DNA of 64,000 nucleotides from Stenotrophomonas oahuensis (GCF_031834595.1 NZ_CP115541.1:1647001-1711000); one strand, 5' to 3'; counted from the first letter of the stretch, positions 7,928 through 20,313 are shown. Translations and numbers: made by a program. The notes: a model not told the origin generated them from the letters alone.

Positions 7928-9037
7928 ATGTACATCCGCCGGCTCTCCCTGCACAACGTTCGCCGCTTCGACCACGTGGAACTGGCCCCGCAACCCGGCA
8001 TCAACCTGATCACCGGCGACAACGGTGCCGGCAAGACCAGTGTGCTGGAGGCGCTGCACCTCATGGCATACGGCCGAAGCTTCCGCGGGCGCGTGCGCGA
8101 TGGCCTGGTACGCCAGGGTCGGGAAGCCGTGGACGTGTTTGTGGAGTGGGATGAGCAGCGGTCAGGGGCCGAGCAGGCCACGCGGCGCAAGGCGGGCCTG
8201 CATCACACCGGTCAGGACTGGAAGGGACGACTGGACGGCGAGGATGTCGCGCAACTCGGCAACCTGTGTGCCGCGCTGGCGGTGGTGACCTTCGAACCCG
8301 GCAGCCATGCCTTGGTCAGCGGTGGGGGCGAACCCCGGCGCCGGTTCCTCGATTGGGGATTGTTCCACGTGGAACCAGACTTTCTTTCGCTCTGGCGCCG
8401 GTACTCCAGGGCGCTGAAGCAGCGTAACGCCCTGCTCAAGCAGGGCGGGCATCCGCAGGCACTGGATGCCTGGGATCGCGAGCTCGCCGAAGCCGGCGAA
8501 CCGCTTACCGCGCGTCGCCAGCACTATCTGGAGCGGTTGCAGGACCGTACCGTGGAACTGGCACAGCATCTGGCCCCCAATCTACAGGTCCACTCGCTGT
8601 CGTTGAGTCCTGGCTGGCGCCGGCACGAGCTTTCGCTGGCCGATGCGCTGCTGCTGGCCCGTGATCGCGATCGGCAACAGGGCTACACCTCCGTTGGCCC
8701 TCATCGCGCCGACTGGAGCGTGGGCTTTGCCGAGATTCCGGGCCGTGATGCACTATCGCGCGGGCAGGCCAAGCTCACTGCCCTCACCTGCCTGCTGGCA
8801 CAGGCCGAGGATTACGCCGAACAGCGTGGCGAGTGGCCGGTGATCGCCCTCGACGACCTGGCCTCGGAGCTGGACCGCACCCATCAGGCTCGGGTACTTG
8901 AGCGGCTGCGCACCGGACCGGCGCAGATATTCATCACCGCCACCGAAACCCCGGCGGCCCTGGCCGACGCCACCCACATCACACGGTTCCACGTGGAACA
9001 TGGTCAGCTGAACCCCCTATCCAGCGGTGTGCCATAG
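7928..9037 (+). CDS. recF: DNA replication and repair protein RecF
   Basis: A 369-residue SMC-like ATPase that loads RecA at gaps. Walker A is GDNGAGKTS near residue 36, the ABC-type signature is SRGQAKL, and Walker B is VIALDDLASELD. The ATG at 7928 begins MYIRRLSLHNVRRFDHV, the conserved N-terminus. Two parS-like palindromes lie inside the reading frame and encode FHVE in both cases (8361 and 8985), so the gene doubles as centromere DNA. Confidence 0.97.
   Translation: MYIRRLSLHNVRRFDHVELAPQPGINLITGDNGAGKTSVLEALHLMAYGRSFRGRVRDGLVRQGREAVDVFVEWDEQRSGAEQATRRKAGLHHTGQDWKGRLDGEDVAQLGNLCAALAVVTFEPGSHALVSGGGEPRRRFLDWGLFHVEPDFLSLWRRYSRALKQRNALLKQGGHPQALDAWDRELAEAGEPLTARRQHYLERLQDRTVELAQHLAPNLQVHSLSLSPGWRRHELSLADALLLARDRDRQQGYTSVGPHRADWSVGFAEIPGRDALSRGQAKLTALTCLLAQAEDYAEQRGEWPVIALDDLASELDRTHQARVLERLRTGPAQIFITATETPAALADATHITRFHVEHGQLNPLSSGVP
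8361..8376. other. parS-like site 3 (inside recF)
   Basis: TGTTCCACGTGGAACC. The 14-base core GTTCCACGTGGAAC is a perfect palindrome. Confidence 0.85.
8985..9000. other. parS-like site 4 (inside recF, 3' end)
   Basis: GGTTCCACGTGGAACA. The 14-base core is a perfect palindrome. Confidence 0.85.
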
Positions 9038-9063
9038 TGCCAACGGGGGCCACCCTGCCCGGC

Positions 9064-11606
<2,543 letters not shown>

Positions 11607-11618
11607 CACAATCGGTCC

Positions 11619-11653
11619 AATCCGGTCTGTTGCGTGACGCAACCGGCCGGATT
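11619..11653 (+). terminator. Hairpin after gyrB
   Basis: A two-part stem: AATCCGG/CCGGATT outside and GTTGCG/CGCAAC inside, around a TGA loop. There is no long U-run, so it may be a weak terminator or attenuator before the next gene. Confidence 0.5.
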
Positions 11654-11676
11654 TCACCCTTGCTGCCAGGTATTCG

Positions 11677-12531
11677 ATGTCTGCTACTGCCCCGTCGGCG
11701 TCCGCGACGCCTCCGCCGCCGCCCGCCCTGCCGGGCACGCCGCCCCGGACGCCGCCGCGCAAGCCCGGCTCGCCGGTCGCCGGCTTCTTCATCGACCTCG
11801 GTATCGCCATTGCCACCCTGCTGACGCTGAGCATGCTCAGCGGCCTGCTATGGGGCATGTTCCGCGCGGTCGAGGTAGTGCAGGAAAGCGGTCCGGACGC
11901 CGCCGCAACGGCGATGCAGCAGTTGGGACAGCCCGGTGCGCTGGCGCAGATTCTGATGGCCCTGTTCGCCACCGGCGGTGCCGCGCTGGTGCTGTACTTC
12001 CTGCGCCGCCGTGCCGACGTCAGTGAACGCGGACGCTCGTGGCAGGCCGCACGCCGTGCCTCCACCTGGGGCTGGACCTTGCTGGTGGCCACCTGCGTGG
12101 TGATTGGCAGCAACCTGATTTCCTGGCTGGCCAAGCTGGCCGGCAGTGAGCCGGTACCCAGCAACCTGGCGCTGATGGAACAGGCGCTGGAACACTTCCC
12201 GTGGTTCCTGGCGCTGTTCGCGATCGTGCTCGCCCCTGCCTACGAGGAACTGCTGTTCCGCCGCGTGCTGTTCGGGCGCCTGTGGCAGGCCGGTCGCCCC
12301 TGGCTGGGCCTGGTGCTGAGCAGCTTCGCGTTCGCCCTGATCCACGAAATTCCGGGTACCAGCGCCAACGGTCCGCTGGAAATCGCCCAGTTGTGGCTGG
12401 TGTATGGCGGCATGGGCGCAGCGTTTGCCTGGCTGTACCAGCGCACCGGCACATTGTGGGCGCCGATTGCCGCGCACGCCTTGAACAACGCCATCGCGCT
12501 GGCGGCGCTGGTGTTCCTCGGCTTGCACTGA
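11677..12531 (+). CDS. CPBP family intramembrane glutamic endopeptidase (CAAX protease-like)
   Basis: A 284-residue multi-pass membrane protein. A Pro/Ala-rich cytosolic N-terminus (about 35 residues) precedes some six membrane segments. The ABI/CPBP motifs are present: YEELLFRRVLFGRLW (motif 1, catalytic Glu pair), FALIHE (motif 2 His) and HALNNAIA (motif 4). Bacterial members have been linked to membrane protein turnover and bacteriocin immunity; the substrate here is unknown. The gene lies 70 bases after gyrB, and the next protease gene follows closely. Confidence 0.88.
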   Translation: MSATAPSASATPPPPPALPGTPPRTPPRKPGSPVAGFFIDLGIAIATLLTLSMLSGLLWGMFRAVEVVQESGPDAAATAMQQLGQPGALAQILMALFATGGAALVLYFLRRRADVSERGRSWQAARRASTWGWTLLVATCVVIGSNLISWLAKLAGSEPVPSNLALMEQALEHFPWFLALFAIVLAPAYEELLFRRVLFGRLWQAGRPWLGLVLSSFAFALIHEIPGTSANGPLEIAQLWLVYGGMGAAFAWLYQRTGTLWAPIAAHALNNAIALAALVFLGLH

Positions 12532-12601
12532 ATTGCCGGGTTTGACAAAAATTTACGTTCCACGGCGCAACACTGCACACATGAACACGGGAACCCGCAC
12601 C

Positions 12602-13408
12602 ATGAAACCGCTGCTGCTTGGGTTGGCCATCACCCTGCTGGTAAGTGCCTGCGCCACCACCACCTCGCCCACCGGGCGGCGACAGATGGTGGGCGGTGTT
12701 TCACAGGCCGAACTGGACCAGCTGGGTGCCCAGGCCTTCGCCGAAACCAAGCAGAAGGAAAAGATCAGCACCGACGGCAAGCAGAACGCTTACGTGCAGT
12801 GCGTGGTCAACGCGCTGGTCGCGCAGTTGCCCGCTCAATACCGTGGCGTACGGTGGGAGGCGGCGGTGTTCGTCAACAACGAACCCAACGCCTTCGCCCT
12901 GCCCGGCGGCAAAGTCGGCGTGAATACCGGCATCCTCAGCGTGGCCAAGAACCAGGACCAGCTGGCGGCGGTGATCGGGCATGAAATCGGCCACGTCATT
13001 TCGCGCCACCACGAAGAGCGCCTGACCCGCCAGATGGGCGCGCAGACCGGCTTGGCCGTGCTCGGTGCGCTGGCCGGTGCCGCCTACGGTGACGGGGCCG
13101 CCAGCACGGTGAACCAGCTCGGCGGTGCCGGTGCCCAGGCGGCCTTCCTGCTGCCTGGGTCGCGCACCCAGGAAAGCGAGGCAGACGTGGTCGGGCAGCG
13201 GTTGATGGCCGAGGCCGGGTTCGACCCTGCCCAGGCGGTCAATCTGTGGCAGAACATGATGGCTGCCGGGGGCTCGCGCTCGCCGCAGTGGCTGTCCACC
13301 CACCCTGATCCGGCCAACCGTATTCGCGAGCTGCAACGCGATGCACCGGCCCTGAACGGGGTGTTCCAGCAGGCTCAAGCCGCCGGTCGCAAACCGCGCT
13401 GTGGCTAG
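12602..13408 (+). CDS. M48 family periplasmic zinc metalloprotease lipoprotein
   Basis: 268 residues from the ATG at 12602 (MKPLLLGLAITLLVSAC, lipobox VSAC); an in-frame ATG at 12581 would add seven residues to the signal. The zinc site HEIGH is in VIGHEIGHVISRHHEER and the third ligand is in ESEADVVGQRLMAEAGFDP. This matches the BepA/LoiP (YggG) group, which degrades or helps fold outer-membrane proteins. A TTGACA-like element lies at 12542. The product is probably anchored in the outer membrane, facing the periplasm. Confidence 0.9.
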   Translation: MKPLLLGLAITLLVSACATTTSPTGRRQMVGGVSQAELDQLGAQAFAETKQKEKISTDGKQNAYVQCVVNALVAQLPAQYRGVRWEAAVFVNNEPNAFALPGGKVGVNTGILSVAKNQDQLAAVIGHEIGHVISRHHEERLTRQMGAQTGLAVLGALAGAAYGDGAASTVNQLGGAGAQAAFLLPGSRTQESEADVVGQRLMAEAGFDPAQAVNLWQNMMAAGGSRSPQWLSTHPDPANRIRELQRDAPALNGVFQQAQAAGRKPRCG

Positions 13409-13540
13409 TACGACCAAAGGATGTTGTGCTGCAGCATCGGAAACGGTTTTTCACGACAACAGTTTCTGATACGTTTGGCGGCTCAGATTTTTCTGACAGT
13501 CCGTTTTGATGCCGCCGCGGCGGTTTGATCGAGGTGAATG

Positions 13541-14749
13541 ATGATCTTCAGCAACCACAAGCAAGCCGTGCTTACCGTCCTCATCGCGACCGCCCTGGGC
13601 GGCGTGGTGGTTACCGACGCCGTGGCCCAGTCCCGCAGCGCGGACCGCAGCAACAGCGATCGTCGTGGCAGCAAGAACACTGCCAAGGCCGAAGTGATGT
13701 TCCCGAACGCTACGCGTGAGGAACCGGCCGCCAAGTCCTCGCCGAAGCTGGGCAAGGACCTTCAGAAGATGATCGACAGCTACAACGATCAGAAGTTCCC
13801 GGAAACGCTCACCGCGGCCAATGCCATCCTGGCCAACAGTGCTGCCAACAACTATGACAAGTCGCTGGCCGCCCAGCTGGCTGCGCAGGCCGCCTACAAC
13901 CAGGACGACAGCGCTGCGGCCATCAAGTACCTCGACCAGGTGCTGGAGTTCAACGGCCTGGACAACAACGGCCACTACCAGTCGCTGCTGATGAAGGCCC
14001 AGCTGCAGATCCAGGAAGACCAGACCGAAGCCGGCCTGGCCACCCTGGACAAGTACTTCGCCGAAACCAAGTCGACCAAGCCGGAAGAACTGATCATCAA
14101 GGGCCAGGCCCTGTACCAGCTGGAGCGCTACCAGGAAGCGATCCCGGTGCTGAAGCAGGCCATCGCCGGCGCCACCGAGCCGAAGGACAACTGGAACCAG
14201 TTGTTGATGGCCGCGATGTCCGAAGCCGGTCAGACCGGTGAAGCGGTGGCACAGGCGGAAGCCATCGCCGCCCGCAACCCGGACGACAAGAAGGCCCAGA
14301 TGAACCTGGCCAGCATGTACATGCAGGCCGACCAGATGGGCAAGGCGGCCGACGTCATGACCAAGCTGTACGCCGCCGGCAAGCTGACTGATGAGCGCGA
14401 GTACAAGCAGCTCTACTCGATCTACGCCAACACCGAAGGCAAGGAACAGGACGTCATCAAGGTCATCAACGACGGCCAGGCCAAGGGCATCCTCAAGCCG
14501 GACGACTACCAGGCCCAGCTGGCCCTGGCCCAGGCGTACTACTACTCCGAGCCGGCGCAGGTGGGCAAGGCGATTGAAGCGTGGCAGAAGGCCGCCCCGC
14601 TCTCCAAGGACGGTGAAACCTACTTGAATCTGGCACGCGTTTTGCATGCCGAAGGTCGCACTTCGGAGGCCAAGCAGGCCGCCCAGCAGGCGCTGGCGAA
14701 GGGCGTGAAGAACCAGGCGGATGCCAAGAAAATCATCAACCTGAAGTAA
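13541..14749 (+). CDS. Secreted tetratricopeptide-repeat protein upstream of tonB
   Basis: 402 residues with a signal peptide (cleavage near AVAQ), a basic Ser/Arg-rich linker and then TPR-like helical pairs along the rest of the chain (for example LIIKGQALYQLERYQEAIPV and TYLNLARVLHAEGRTSEAKQ). I chose the second of two tandem ATGs because GAGGTG (13531-13536) is then about 5 bases away. It lies directly before tonB-exbB-exbD-exbD, so a scaffold role for the TonB system in the periplasm is plausible but inferred. Confidence 0.85.
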   Translation: MIFSNHKQAVLTVLIATALGGVVVTDAVAQSRSADRSNSDRRGSKNTAKAEVMFPNATREEPAAKSSPKLGKDLQKMIDSYNDQKFPETLTAANAILANSAANNYDKSLAAQLAAQAAYNQDDSAAAIKYLDQVLEFNGLDNNGHYQSLLMKAQLQIQEDQTEAGLATLDKYFAETKSTKPEELIIKGQALYQLERYQEAIPVLKQAIAGATEPKDNWNQLLMAAMSEAGQTGEAVAQAEAIAARNPDDKKAQMNLASMYMQADQMGKAADVMTKLYAAGKLTDEREYKQLYSIYANTEGKEQDVIKVINDGQAKGILKPDDYQAQLALAQAYYYSEPAQVGKAIEAWQKAAPLSKDGETYLNLARVLHAEGRTSEAKQAAQQALAKGVKNQADAKKIINLK

Positions 14750-14894
14750 GTAGGAATAACGCCTGAACGCCTGTCGTGTTAATGCGCAGGCGCTCAGGAT
14801 TGGTATAAGCTTGGAGGTTCCTGCGGTGTCATGCACCGCTGATCATGGGCTACCTGCCCCCAGGTACCCGGCCCCACTAATGAGCTCTTGGCGC
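14750..14894 (+). promoter_or_regulatory. tonB leader with imperfect hairpin
   Basis: The spacer contains CCTGAACGCCTG and CAGGCGCTCAGG, which pair with one mismatch (about 14762-14798), then GGTATAAG. This may be a terminator of the TPR gene followed by a tonB promoter. Confidence 0.4.
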
Positions 14895-15563
14895 ATGACG
14901 GAACAACTTGTCGTTCACAGGTACGAACAAAGCGATGACACCGGCCTCAGCTGGCCGCGCATCGTGGGTATCGCTTTTGTAATTGCACTGCATCTCGCCG
15001 CTTTCATGATGCTGCTCATTCCCGCCGTGGCCCCAAAGGCTGCTGCCGAGAAGGAGCGCAACGTGATGGTGACCCTGGTGGACGCACCGCCGCCGCCCCC
15101 GCCGCCGCCGCCGCCGCCGCCGCCGACTGAAACGCCGCCGCCGCCGGTGAAGAATCTGTCGCCGCCGAAGCCGTCGCCGGTGCCGCCGCCGCCGCAGGCT
15201 CCTGTGGTGGACGTGCCGGAACCGCGTCCAAACGACATCGTGACGCCGCCGACGCCGCCGGCACCGCCGCAGCCGCCGAGTTCCATCGAGGCCAGCGTCG
15301 ATATCTCGTCCAAGAACATGAATCCCCCGCGTTACCCGCCGGCCGCATTCCGCGCAGGTATCCAGGGTGAAGTCATCCTGATCATTGATGTCGATGCCAA
15401 CGGCAACGTCACCAATGTCACGGTCGAAAAGTCCAGCCGTAATCGTGACCTCGACCGCGCCGCGATGGATGCTGCACGTAAGTGGAGCTTCCGCGCAGCG
15501 GAGTCGGGCGGCAAGAAGGTCGCAGGTCGCGTTCGCGTCCCGGTCAACTTTGCGCTGAACTGA
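14895..15563 (+). CDS. tonB: Energy transducer TonB
   Basis: 222 residues. A short cytosolic N-terminus (MTEQLVVHRYE), one membrane anchor (GIAFVIALHLAAFMMLLI), a periplasm-spanning Pro-rich region (a run of 13 prolines, then Lys-Pro and Pro-Pro repeats to about residue 140), and a C-terminal TonB domain (NPPRYPPAAFRAGIQGEVI ... RKWSFRAA). It carries proton-motive energy from ExbB-ExbD to outer-membrane receptors such as the two in this window. An upstream ATG (14880) would add five residues; neither start has a good Shine-Dalgarno. Confidence 0.93.
   Translation: MTEQLVVHRYEQSDDTGLSWPRIVGIAFVIALHLAAFMMLLIPAVAPKAAAEKERNVMVTLVDAPPPPPPPPPPPPPTETPPPPVKNLSPPKPSPVPPPPQAPVVDVPEPRPNDIVTPPTPPAPPQPPSSIEASVDISSKNMNPPRYPPAAFRAGIQGEVILIIDVDANGNVTNVTVEKSSRNRDLDRAAMDAARKWSFRAAESGGKKVAGRVRVPVNFALN
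15087..15125 (+). repeat. CCG microsatellite encoding 13 prolines in TonB
   Basis: Thirteen consecutive Pro codons, of which the last nine (15099-15125) are an unbroken CCG array. The array is likely prone to slippage. Confidence 0.9.
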
Positions 15564-15571
15564 CAGCGGCC

Positions 15572-15589
15572 GGTGGCCCGCCGGCCACC
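15572..15589 (+). other. GC-rich hairpin between tonB and exbB
   Basis: GGTGGCC / GGCCACC around a CGCC loop, right after the tonB stop. There is no U-run, so it may stabilise the mRNA or adjust expression of exbB relative to tonB. Confidence 0.5.
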
Positions 15590-15651
15590 GCCTCTTGCCA
15601 GCTCTTCTTTAGCACCACCATTCATCACCACACACAACAAAGGTAAGCGTC

Positions 15652-16413
15652 ATGCTGCAGGAACTTTTCATCGCCGCTGCTGCCGGGGGCAACCCGTCCA
15701 ATGCCCTGTCGCAGATGGGCTTCGAGCATCTGATCCACGAAATGACCACCAAGCCGGGTGACTTCGCCGTCTCCTGGGTCGTGCTTCTGACCCTGGTGAT
15801 CATGTCGGCCATGTCCTGGTACTGGACCGTCATCAACATCTTCCGCGCCACCCGTCTGAAGAGCGCAGCTGACCGCGTCGTCAGCCAGTTCTGGGACACC
15901 CCGAACGCGCAGGACGCCATCCGTGCGATGGAAGAACAGCCGGCTTCCGAGCCGTTCTCGAAGATCGCTCTGGACGCAGCCCAGGCTGCTGCTCACCACC
16001 AGCGCGCTGAAGGCGGCGCCACCGGTGGCCTGGGTGAAAACCTGAGCCGTTCGGAGTTCGTCGACCGCGCCCTGCGTCAGGCCGTGACCCGCGAAAGCAA
16101 CAAGCTGCAGTCGGGCATGACCCTGCTGGCCACCGTCGGTGCAACCGCTCCGTTCGTCGGTCTGCTGGGTACCGTGTGGGGCATCTACGGCGCGCTGATC
16201 AAGATCGGTGCCACCGGTTCCGCCTCGATCGACGCCGTTGCTGGCCCGGTGGGTGAAGCGCTGATCATGACCGCTATCGGTCTGTTCGTCGCAATCCCGG
16301 CCGTGTTCGCCTTCAACTTCTTCAGCAAGATCAACAGCGCCACGATCAGCAAGTTCGATACGTTCGCTCACGACCTGCACGACTTCTTCGCCACCGGTTC
16401 GCGCGTCCGCTAA
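15652..16413 (+). CDS. exbB: ExbB, proton channel subunit of the TonB energiser (MotA/TolQ/ExbB family)
   Basis: 253 residues with three membrane helices: one near the N-terminus (VVLLTLVIMSAMSWYWTVI) and two in the C-terminal MotA/TolQ/ExbB domain (LLATVGATAPFVGLLGTVWG and ALIMTAIGLFVAIPAVFAFN). It forms the proton-conducting complex with ExbD. It lies between tonB and two exbD genes. Confidence 0.96.
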   Translation: MLQELFIAAAAGGNPSNALSQMGFEHLIHEMTTKPGDFAVSWVVLLTLVIMSAMSWYWTVINIFRATRLKSAADRVVSQFWDTPNAQDAIRAMEEQPASEPFSKIALDAAQAAAHHQRAEGGATGGLGENLSRSEFVDRALRQAVTRESNKLQSGMTLLATVGATAPFVGLLGTVWGIYGALIKIGATGSASIDAVAGPVGEALIMTAIGLFVAIPAVFAFNFFSKINSATISKFDTFAHDLHDFFATGSRVR

Positions 16414-16470
16414 TTGCGACGCGCCGTACCCGGGAAGAATGTAGTCAACACGATCTAGACGGAGCCCGTT

Positions 16471-16896
<426 letters not shown>

Positions 16897-16899
16897 GCC

Positions 16900-17313
16900 A
16901 TGGCATTCAGTTCTGGTGGTGGCAAGGGCCCCATGGCAGACATCAACGTCACGCCCCTCGTGGACGTGATGCTGGTGCTGCTGATCATCTTCATCGTTAC
17001 CGCGCCGATCATGACGTACCCGATCGCCGTGGACCTGCCGCAGCGCGTGCTGAACCCACCGCCGCAGCTGGTTGAACCGCCGCCGCCGATCGAGCTGCGC
17101 GTGGACGCCAGCAACCAGGTGTTCTGGAACAACAGCCCGGTGGCAGTGGGCGAACTCCAGCAGCGCATGGAGCAGGAAGTGCAGCGTGATCCGACCAACC
17201 AGCCTGAGCTGCGCATCGACGCCAGCCCGGACTCGGAGTACGACGTGATGGCCAAGATTCTGGCCGCCGCGAAGAACGCGCAGATGAAGAAGATCGGGTT
17301 CCAGCAGCAGTAA
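16900..17313 (+). CDS. exbD2: ExbD biopolymer transporter, second copy
   Basis: 137 residues. The first 35 are almost identical to the preceding ExbD ([20 protein letters not shown]), while the periplasmic half is clearly diverged ([19 protein letters not shown]). It has the same helix with the functional Asp. Last gene of the tonB operon; a strong terminator follows. In Xanthomonas campestris the second exbD is dispensable for iron uptake but needed for other TonB-linked traits, as I recall. Confidence 0.95.
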   Translation: MAFSSGGGKGPMADINVTPLVDVMLVLLIIFIVTAPIMTYPIAVDLPQRVLNPPPQLVEPPPPIELRVDASNQVFWNNSPVAVGELQQRMEQEVQRDPTNQPELRIDASPDSEYDVMAKILAAAKNAQMKKIGFQQQ

Positions 17314-17343
17314 TACGCAAGACCCAAGTCATGACGCGACTGG

Positions 17344-17375
17344 AAAACGCCCCTGGAAACAGGGGCGTTTTTTTT
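17344..17375 (+). terminator. Rho-independent terminator of the tonB-exbB-exbD1-exbD2 operon
   Basis: A 12-bp stem AAAACGCCCCTG / CAGGGGCGTTTT with a GAAA loop and a T-run to 17375. In the rest of the 290-base spacer to 17605 I see only a small hairpin (ACCCGC TTC GCGGGT, 17469-17483). Confidence 0.95.
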
Positions 17376-17604
17376 GTCTGAGTGACGGAAACGACCGTTG
17401 ACGGCTGACTGCGCTGGGTAGACCATAGCGGCGCGCATGCAGCACATAGCCGAGAAGGTGCGCACCCCACCCGCTTCGCGGGTCCCGGCCGGACCGGGTA
17501 TAGCCAAGGGCATCGGACTTACGGAGCCTCGACCAGCACTGCTGGCCGGGGCTTTCGCTTTCTGGAGCAAGCACCGGACACCCTTGTCCGGCTATGATCC
17601 GCCC

Positions 17605-19074
17605 ATGCTCGCTACCTACCCTGCCCTCGCCGACTGGCTTCATTGGCTTGATGCCATTCCCCACCTGCGGCCGATGATGATCGCCGCCTATGTGGTGTAT
17701 CTGCTGTGGCTGATCGGCTGGATCATGCTGCAGAAGCGCGAGCCGGTCGCCACGTTGAGCTGGATTCTGTCGTTGGCTGCGCTGCCGTATATCGGCCTGC
17801 TGATCTATTACGTGCTCGGCCCGCAGAAAGTGAAGCGGCAGCGCCTGCGCCGTGGTCGTGCGCGTTCGGGCATGGAGCACTACAGCAGCGTATGTCCGCC
17901 TGACGCGGACTGCACCGAGCTGGTGAAGATTGCGCAGTCCACCACGGGGTTGGCGCCCAGTTCGGCGACTGAAGTGGAGTGGCTGGTTGATGGTGCAGCG
18001 ACTTACGCCGCCCTGATCGCCGCGGTTGGTCAGGCGCGCGATCATGTCCACCTGGAGTACTACATCTTCAACCCCGACCATGCAGGCACGTCACTGCGCG
18101 ATGCGCTGGTCGAGCGCGCTCGCACGGGCGTCCGCGTGCGCCTCTTGTTGGACGCAGTGGGTTCCTCTGCCATCCGCAAATCATTCCTCGCCCCGCTACT
18201 TGAAGCCGGAGGTGAAGTCGCCTGGTTCCATCCGCGCCAGTTGCTCAAGCCCTTCAAACGGCCGTGGTTGAACATGCGTACCCACCGCAAGCTTGTGGTG
18301 ATCGATGGGCGCACCGCCTTCACCGGTGGCATCAACATCACCGACGAGGAAGACGAGACCCAACGCGCCGACGCCTACCGCGATCTGCACATGCGACTGG
18401 AAGGTCACGTCGTGCGCAGCCTGCAGTTGGTGTTCGCCGAGGACTGGATGTACGCCACCGGTCAGGAACCGCAGAAGCTTGAGATGGCCCGTCTGTGGCC
18501 CAACGACATGGCGCTGCGCAAGGACGGCAGTATCGCGACCCAGGTGCTCGTATCCGGGCCCGACTCAGCCTGGGAAGCGATCCATCGCCTGCAGGTCGCC
18601 GCCATCCATGAAGCCAAGGAACGGGTCTGGCTGGTCACGCCCTACTTCGTGCCCGGGGAAGCCGCGCGTATGGCGCTCACCTCTGCGGCGCTCGGCGGCC
18701 TGGACGTGCGTCTGCTGGTGCCGAAGATGAGCGATTCCTGGTTCGTCACGCAGGCCGCGCGCTCGTACTTCGACGAACTGTTGAATGCCGGGGTGAAGAT
18801 CTACGAGTACGGCCCGCGCATGCTGCACACCAAGGCGTTCATTGCCGACGACGACGTGTGCATTGTGGGTAGCGCCAACTTCGACCACCGCAGCTTCCGG
18901 CTCAACTTCGAGTTGTCGATGATGATCACTGACGCCGGCACCGTGGCCAAACTGGAGGCCATTCTCGCCGACGAGTTCGCCGCCGCCGCCCAGGTCCAGA
19001 ACGAGCGCAAACGCTCGCTGTGGCTGCACCGAGTGCCCGAGGCCTTCGCCCGGTTGGCCTCGCCGCTGCTATAA
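17605..19074 (+). CDS. cls: Cardiolipin synthase
   Basis: 489 residues. Two N-terminal membrane segments ([18 protein letters not shown] and [20 protein letters not shown]) are followed by two phospholipase D domains, each with an HKD motif: [19 protein letters not shown] and [20 protein letters not shown]. It joins two phosphatidylglycerols (or PG and PE) to make cardiolipin at the inner membrane. The start at 17605 places the first helix near the N-terminus. Confidence 0.93.
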   Translation: MLATYPALADWLHWLDAIPHLRPMMIAAYVVYLLWLIGWIMLQKREPVATLSWILSLAALPYIGLLIYYVLGPQKVKRQRLRRGRARSGMEHYSSVCPPDADCTELVKIAQSTTGLAPSSATEVEWLVDGAATYAALIAAVGQARDHVHLEYYIFNPDHAGTSLRDALVERARTGVRVRLLLDAVGSSAIRKSFLAPLLEAGGEVAWFHPRQLLKPFKRPWLNMRTHRKLVVIDGRTAFTGGINITDEEDETQRADAYRDLHMRLEGHVVRSLQLVFAEDWMYATGQEPQKLEMARLWPNDMALRKDGSIATQVLVSGPDSAWEAIHRLQVAAIHEAKERVWLVTPYFVPGEAARMALTSAALGGLDVRLLVPKMSDSWFVTQAARSYFDELLNAGVKIYEYGPRMLHTKAFIADDDVCIVGSANFDHRSFRLNFELSMMITDAGTVAKLEAILADEFAAAAQVQNERKRSLWLHRVPEAFARLASPLL

Positions 19075-19076
19075 CC

Positions 19077-19092
19077 GCTACCACGTGGAACC
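19077..19092. other. Degenerate parS-like sequence
   Basis: CTACCACGTGGAAC differs from the 14-base parS core at two positions in the left half. It is intergenic, about 10 kb from the main cluster. Weak. Confidence 0.3.
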
Positions 19093-19140
19093 CCGCCCCG
19101 CCCCGGCGCTACACTGCGCGGGTCAACGGAGAGAATGACA

Positions 19141-19407
19141 ATGTACTGGCTGTTCCTGCTGCTTTCGCTGGGCTGTTTCGCCTTCGCCATCAAGACCCCA
19201 TCCACCGGCATGATGATGCTGTGGCTGGGCGGCGCACTGCTGTTCCTGCTCGCCTGGATCCGCGGCCGCTACGTGGCCACCTTCGGCGAGGTGCAGCGGG
19301 ATATCGCCACCGCCATCGACCCCATCGAGCTACGCCGGCTGCGCGAGCAGGCCCAGGCCCGCCGCGACGCCGATCGCGACCCGGACGACCTGCCCCCAAG
19401 CCTATGA
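19141..19407 (+). CDS. Small membrane protein of unknown function
   Basis: 88 residues. Two hydrophobic helices ([17 protein letters not shown] and [18 protein letters not shown]) precede an Arg/Asp-rich cytosolic tail. I chose ATG 19141 over 19135 because GGAGAG (19128-19133) is then 7 bases away. Its stop overlaps the pdxJ start (ATGA), so it is probably translated with pdxJ. No known domain recognised. Confidence 0.75.
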   Translation: MYWLFLLLSLGCFAFAIKTPSTGMMMLWLGGALLFLLAWIRGRYVATFGEVQRDIATAIDPIELRRLREQAQARRDADRDPDDLPPSL

Positions 19408-20147
19408 CTTACCTCAGCGTCAACGTGAACAAGATCGCCGTCCTGCGCAACTCGCGCGGCGGCACCGACCCGGACGTGGTGCAGGCCGCCACCGCCTGCC
19501 TGGACGCCGGCGCGCACGGCATCACCGTGCACCCGCGCCCGGACCGCCGACATATCCGGGCAGAAGATGTGTTCGCGTTGAGCACCCTGACCCACGCCCG
19601 CGGCGTGGAATTCAACATCGAGGGCAACCCCTTCGCGCCGCCGCGCGAGGGTTACCCCGGCCTGCTGCCGCTGTGCGAGCAGACCCGGCCTGCCCAGGCC
19701 ACCCTGGTGCCGGACGGCGACGGCCAGCTGACCTCCGACCATGGCTTTGATTTCAGCCGCGATGGTGAGCGGCTGCGCCCGTTGATTGCCGCGCTGAAGT
19801 TGTATGGCTGCCGCGTCAGCCTGTTCGTGGACGCCGGCAACCCCGATATCGCCCAAGCCGCCGCCCTCGGTGCCGACCGCGTTGAGCTGTATACCGGGCC
19901 CTATGCCGAGGCGCACGCAGCCGGCGATGCCACCGTGCAGCTGGCATTGTTTGCCGACGCCGCCCGCCGTGCCCAGGCCGCCGGGTTGGGCGTAAACGCC
20001 GGCCACGACCTTTCACAGGAAAACCTCCGCGACTTCCTGCAGGCCGTACCGGATGTGCTGGAAGTCTCCATCGGCCACGCCCTCATCGGCGAAGCCCTGT
20101 ATCAGGGGCTGGACGCCACGGTGAAGGGTTACATCCACCTGCTGTAG
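19404..20147 (+). CDS. pdxJ: Pyridoxine 5'-phosphate synthase PdxJ
   Basis: 247 residues, a TIM barrel that condenses 1-deoxy-xylulose 5-phosphate with 3-amino-2-oxopropyl phosphate in vitamin B6 synthesis. Typical segments: [52 protein letters not shown] and [13 protein letters not shown]. The start overlaps the small membrane protein gene. The TAG stop is supplied by a GTAG palindrome. Confidence 0.97.
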   Translation: MTYLSVNVNKIAVLRNSRGGTDPDVVQAATACLDAGAHGITVHPRPDRRHIRAEDVFALSTLTHARGVEFNIEGNPFAPPREGYPGLLPLCEQTRPAQATLVPDGDGQLTSDHGFDFSRDGERLRPLIAALKLYGCRVSLFVDAGNPDIAQAAALGADRVELYTGPYAEAHAAGDATVQLALFADAARRAQAAGLGVNAGHDLSQENLRDFLQAVPDVLEVSIGHALIGEALYQGLDATVKGYIHLL

Positions 20148-20217
20148 AGCCACGCCCTGCGTGGCTTCGGTGTGCCGGCAACACGCGCGGTCCCCGTAGA
20201 GCCGGGCTTGCCCGGCT
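20144..20217 (+). repeat. Two GTAG palindromic elements after pdxJ
   Basis: Element 1 (20144-20165) begins GTAGAGCCACGCC, and its TAG is the pdxJ stop. Element 2 (20196-20217) begins GTAGAGCCGGGC. Same orientation, 30 bases apart. Confidence 0.85.
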
Positions 20218-20313
20218 GCTCTCCGCGCCGCCTGTGGATAACCCTGGGCGCCAATTCCGCACAATCCGCCCCAAACCCCCTATTCACAACACTTTCACTA
20301 CCCAAACACCCTG

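Noticed and set aside
7968..7983. ACCACGTGGAAC near the recF start
   Set aside because: The left half does not match GTTCC; too degenerate to call parS.
14820..14834. GCGGTGTCATG upstream of tonB, similar to the uronate operator
   Set aside because: Only ATGACACCGC matches, tonB has no link to the pathway, and one such match by chance is expected in 64 kb of GC-rich DNA.
20233..20241. Perfect DnaA box TGTGGATAA far from the origin (also at 29683)
   Set aside because: Single isolated boxes are expected by chance; the second lies inside a coding sequence. Not reported as an origin element.
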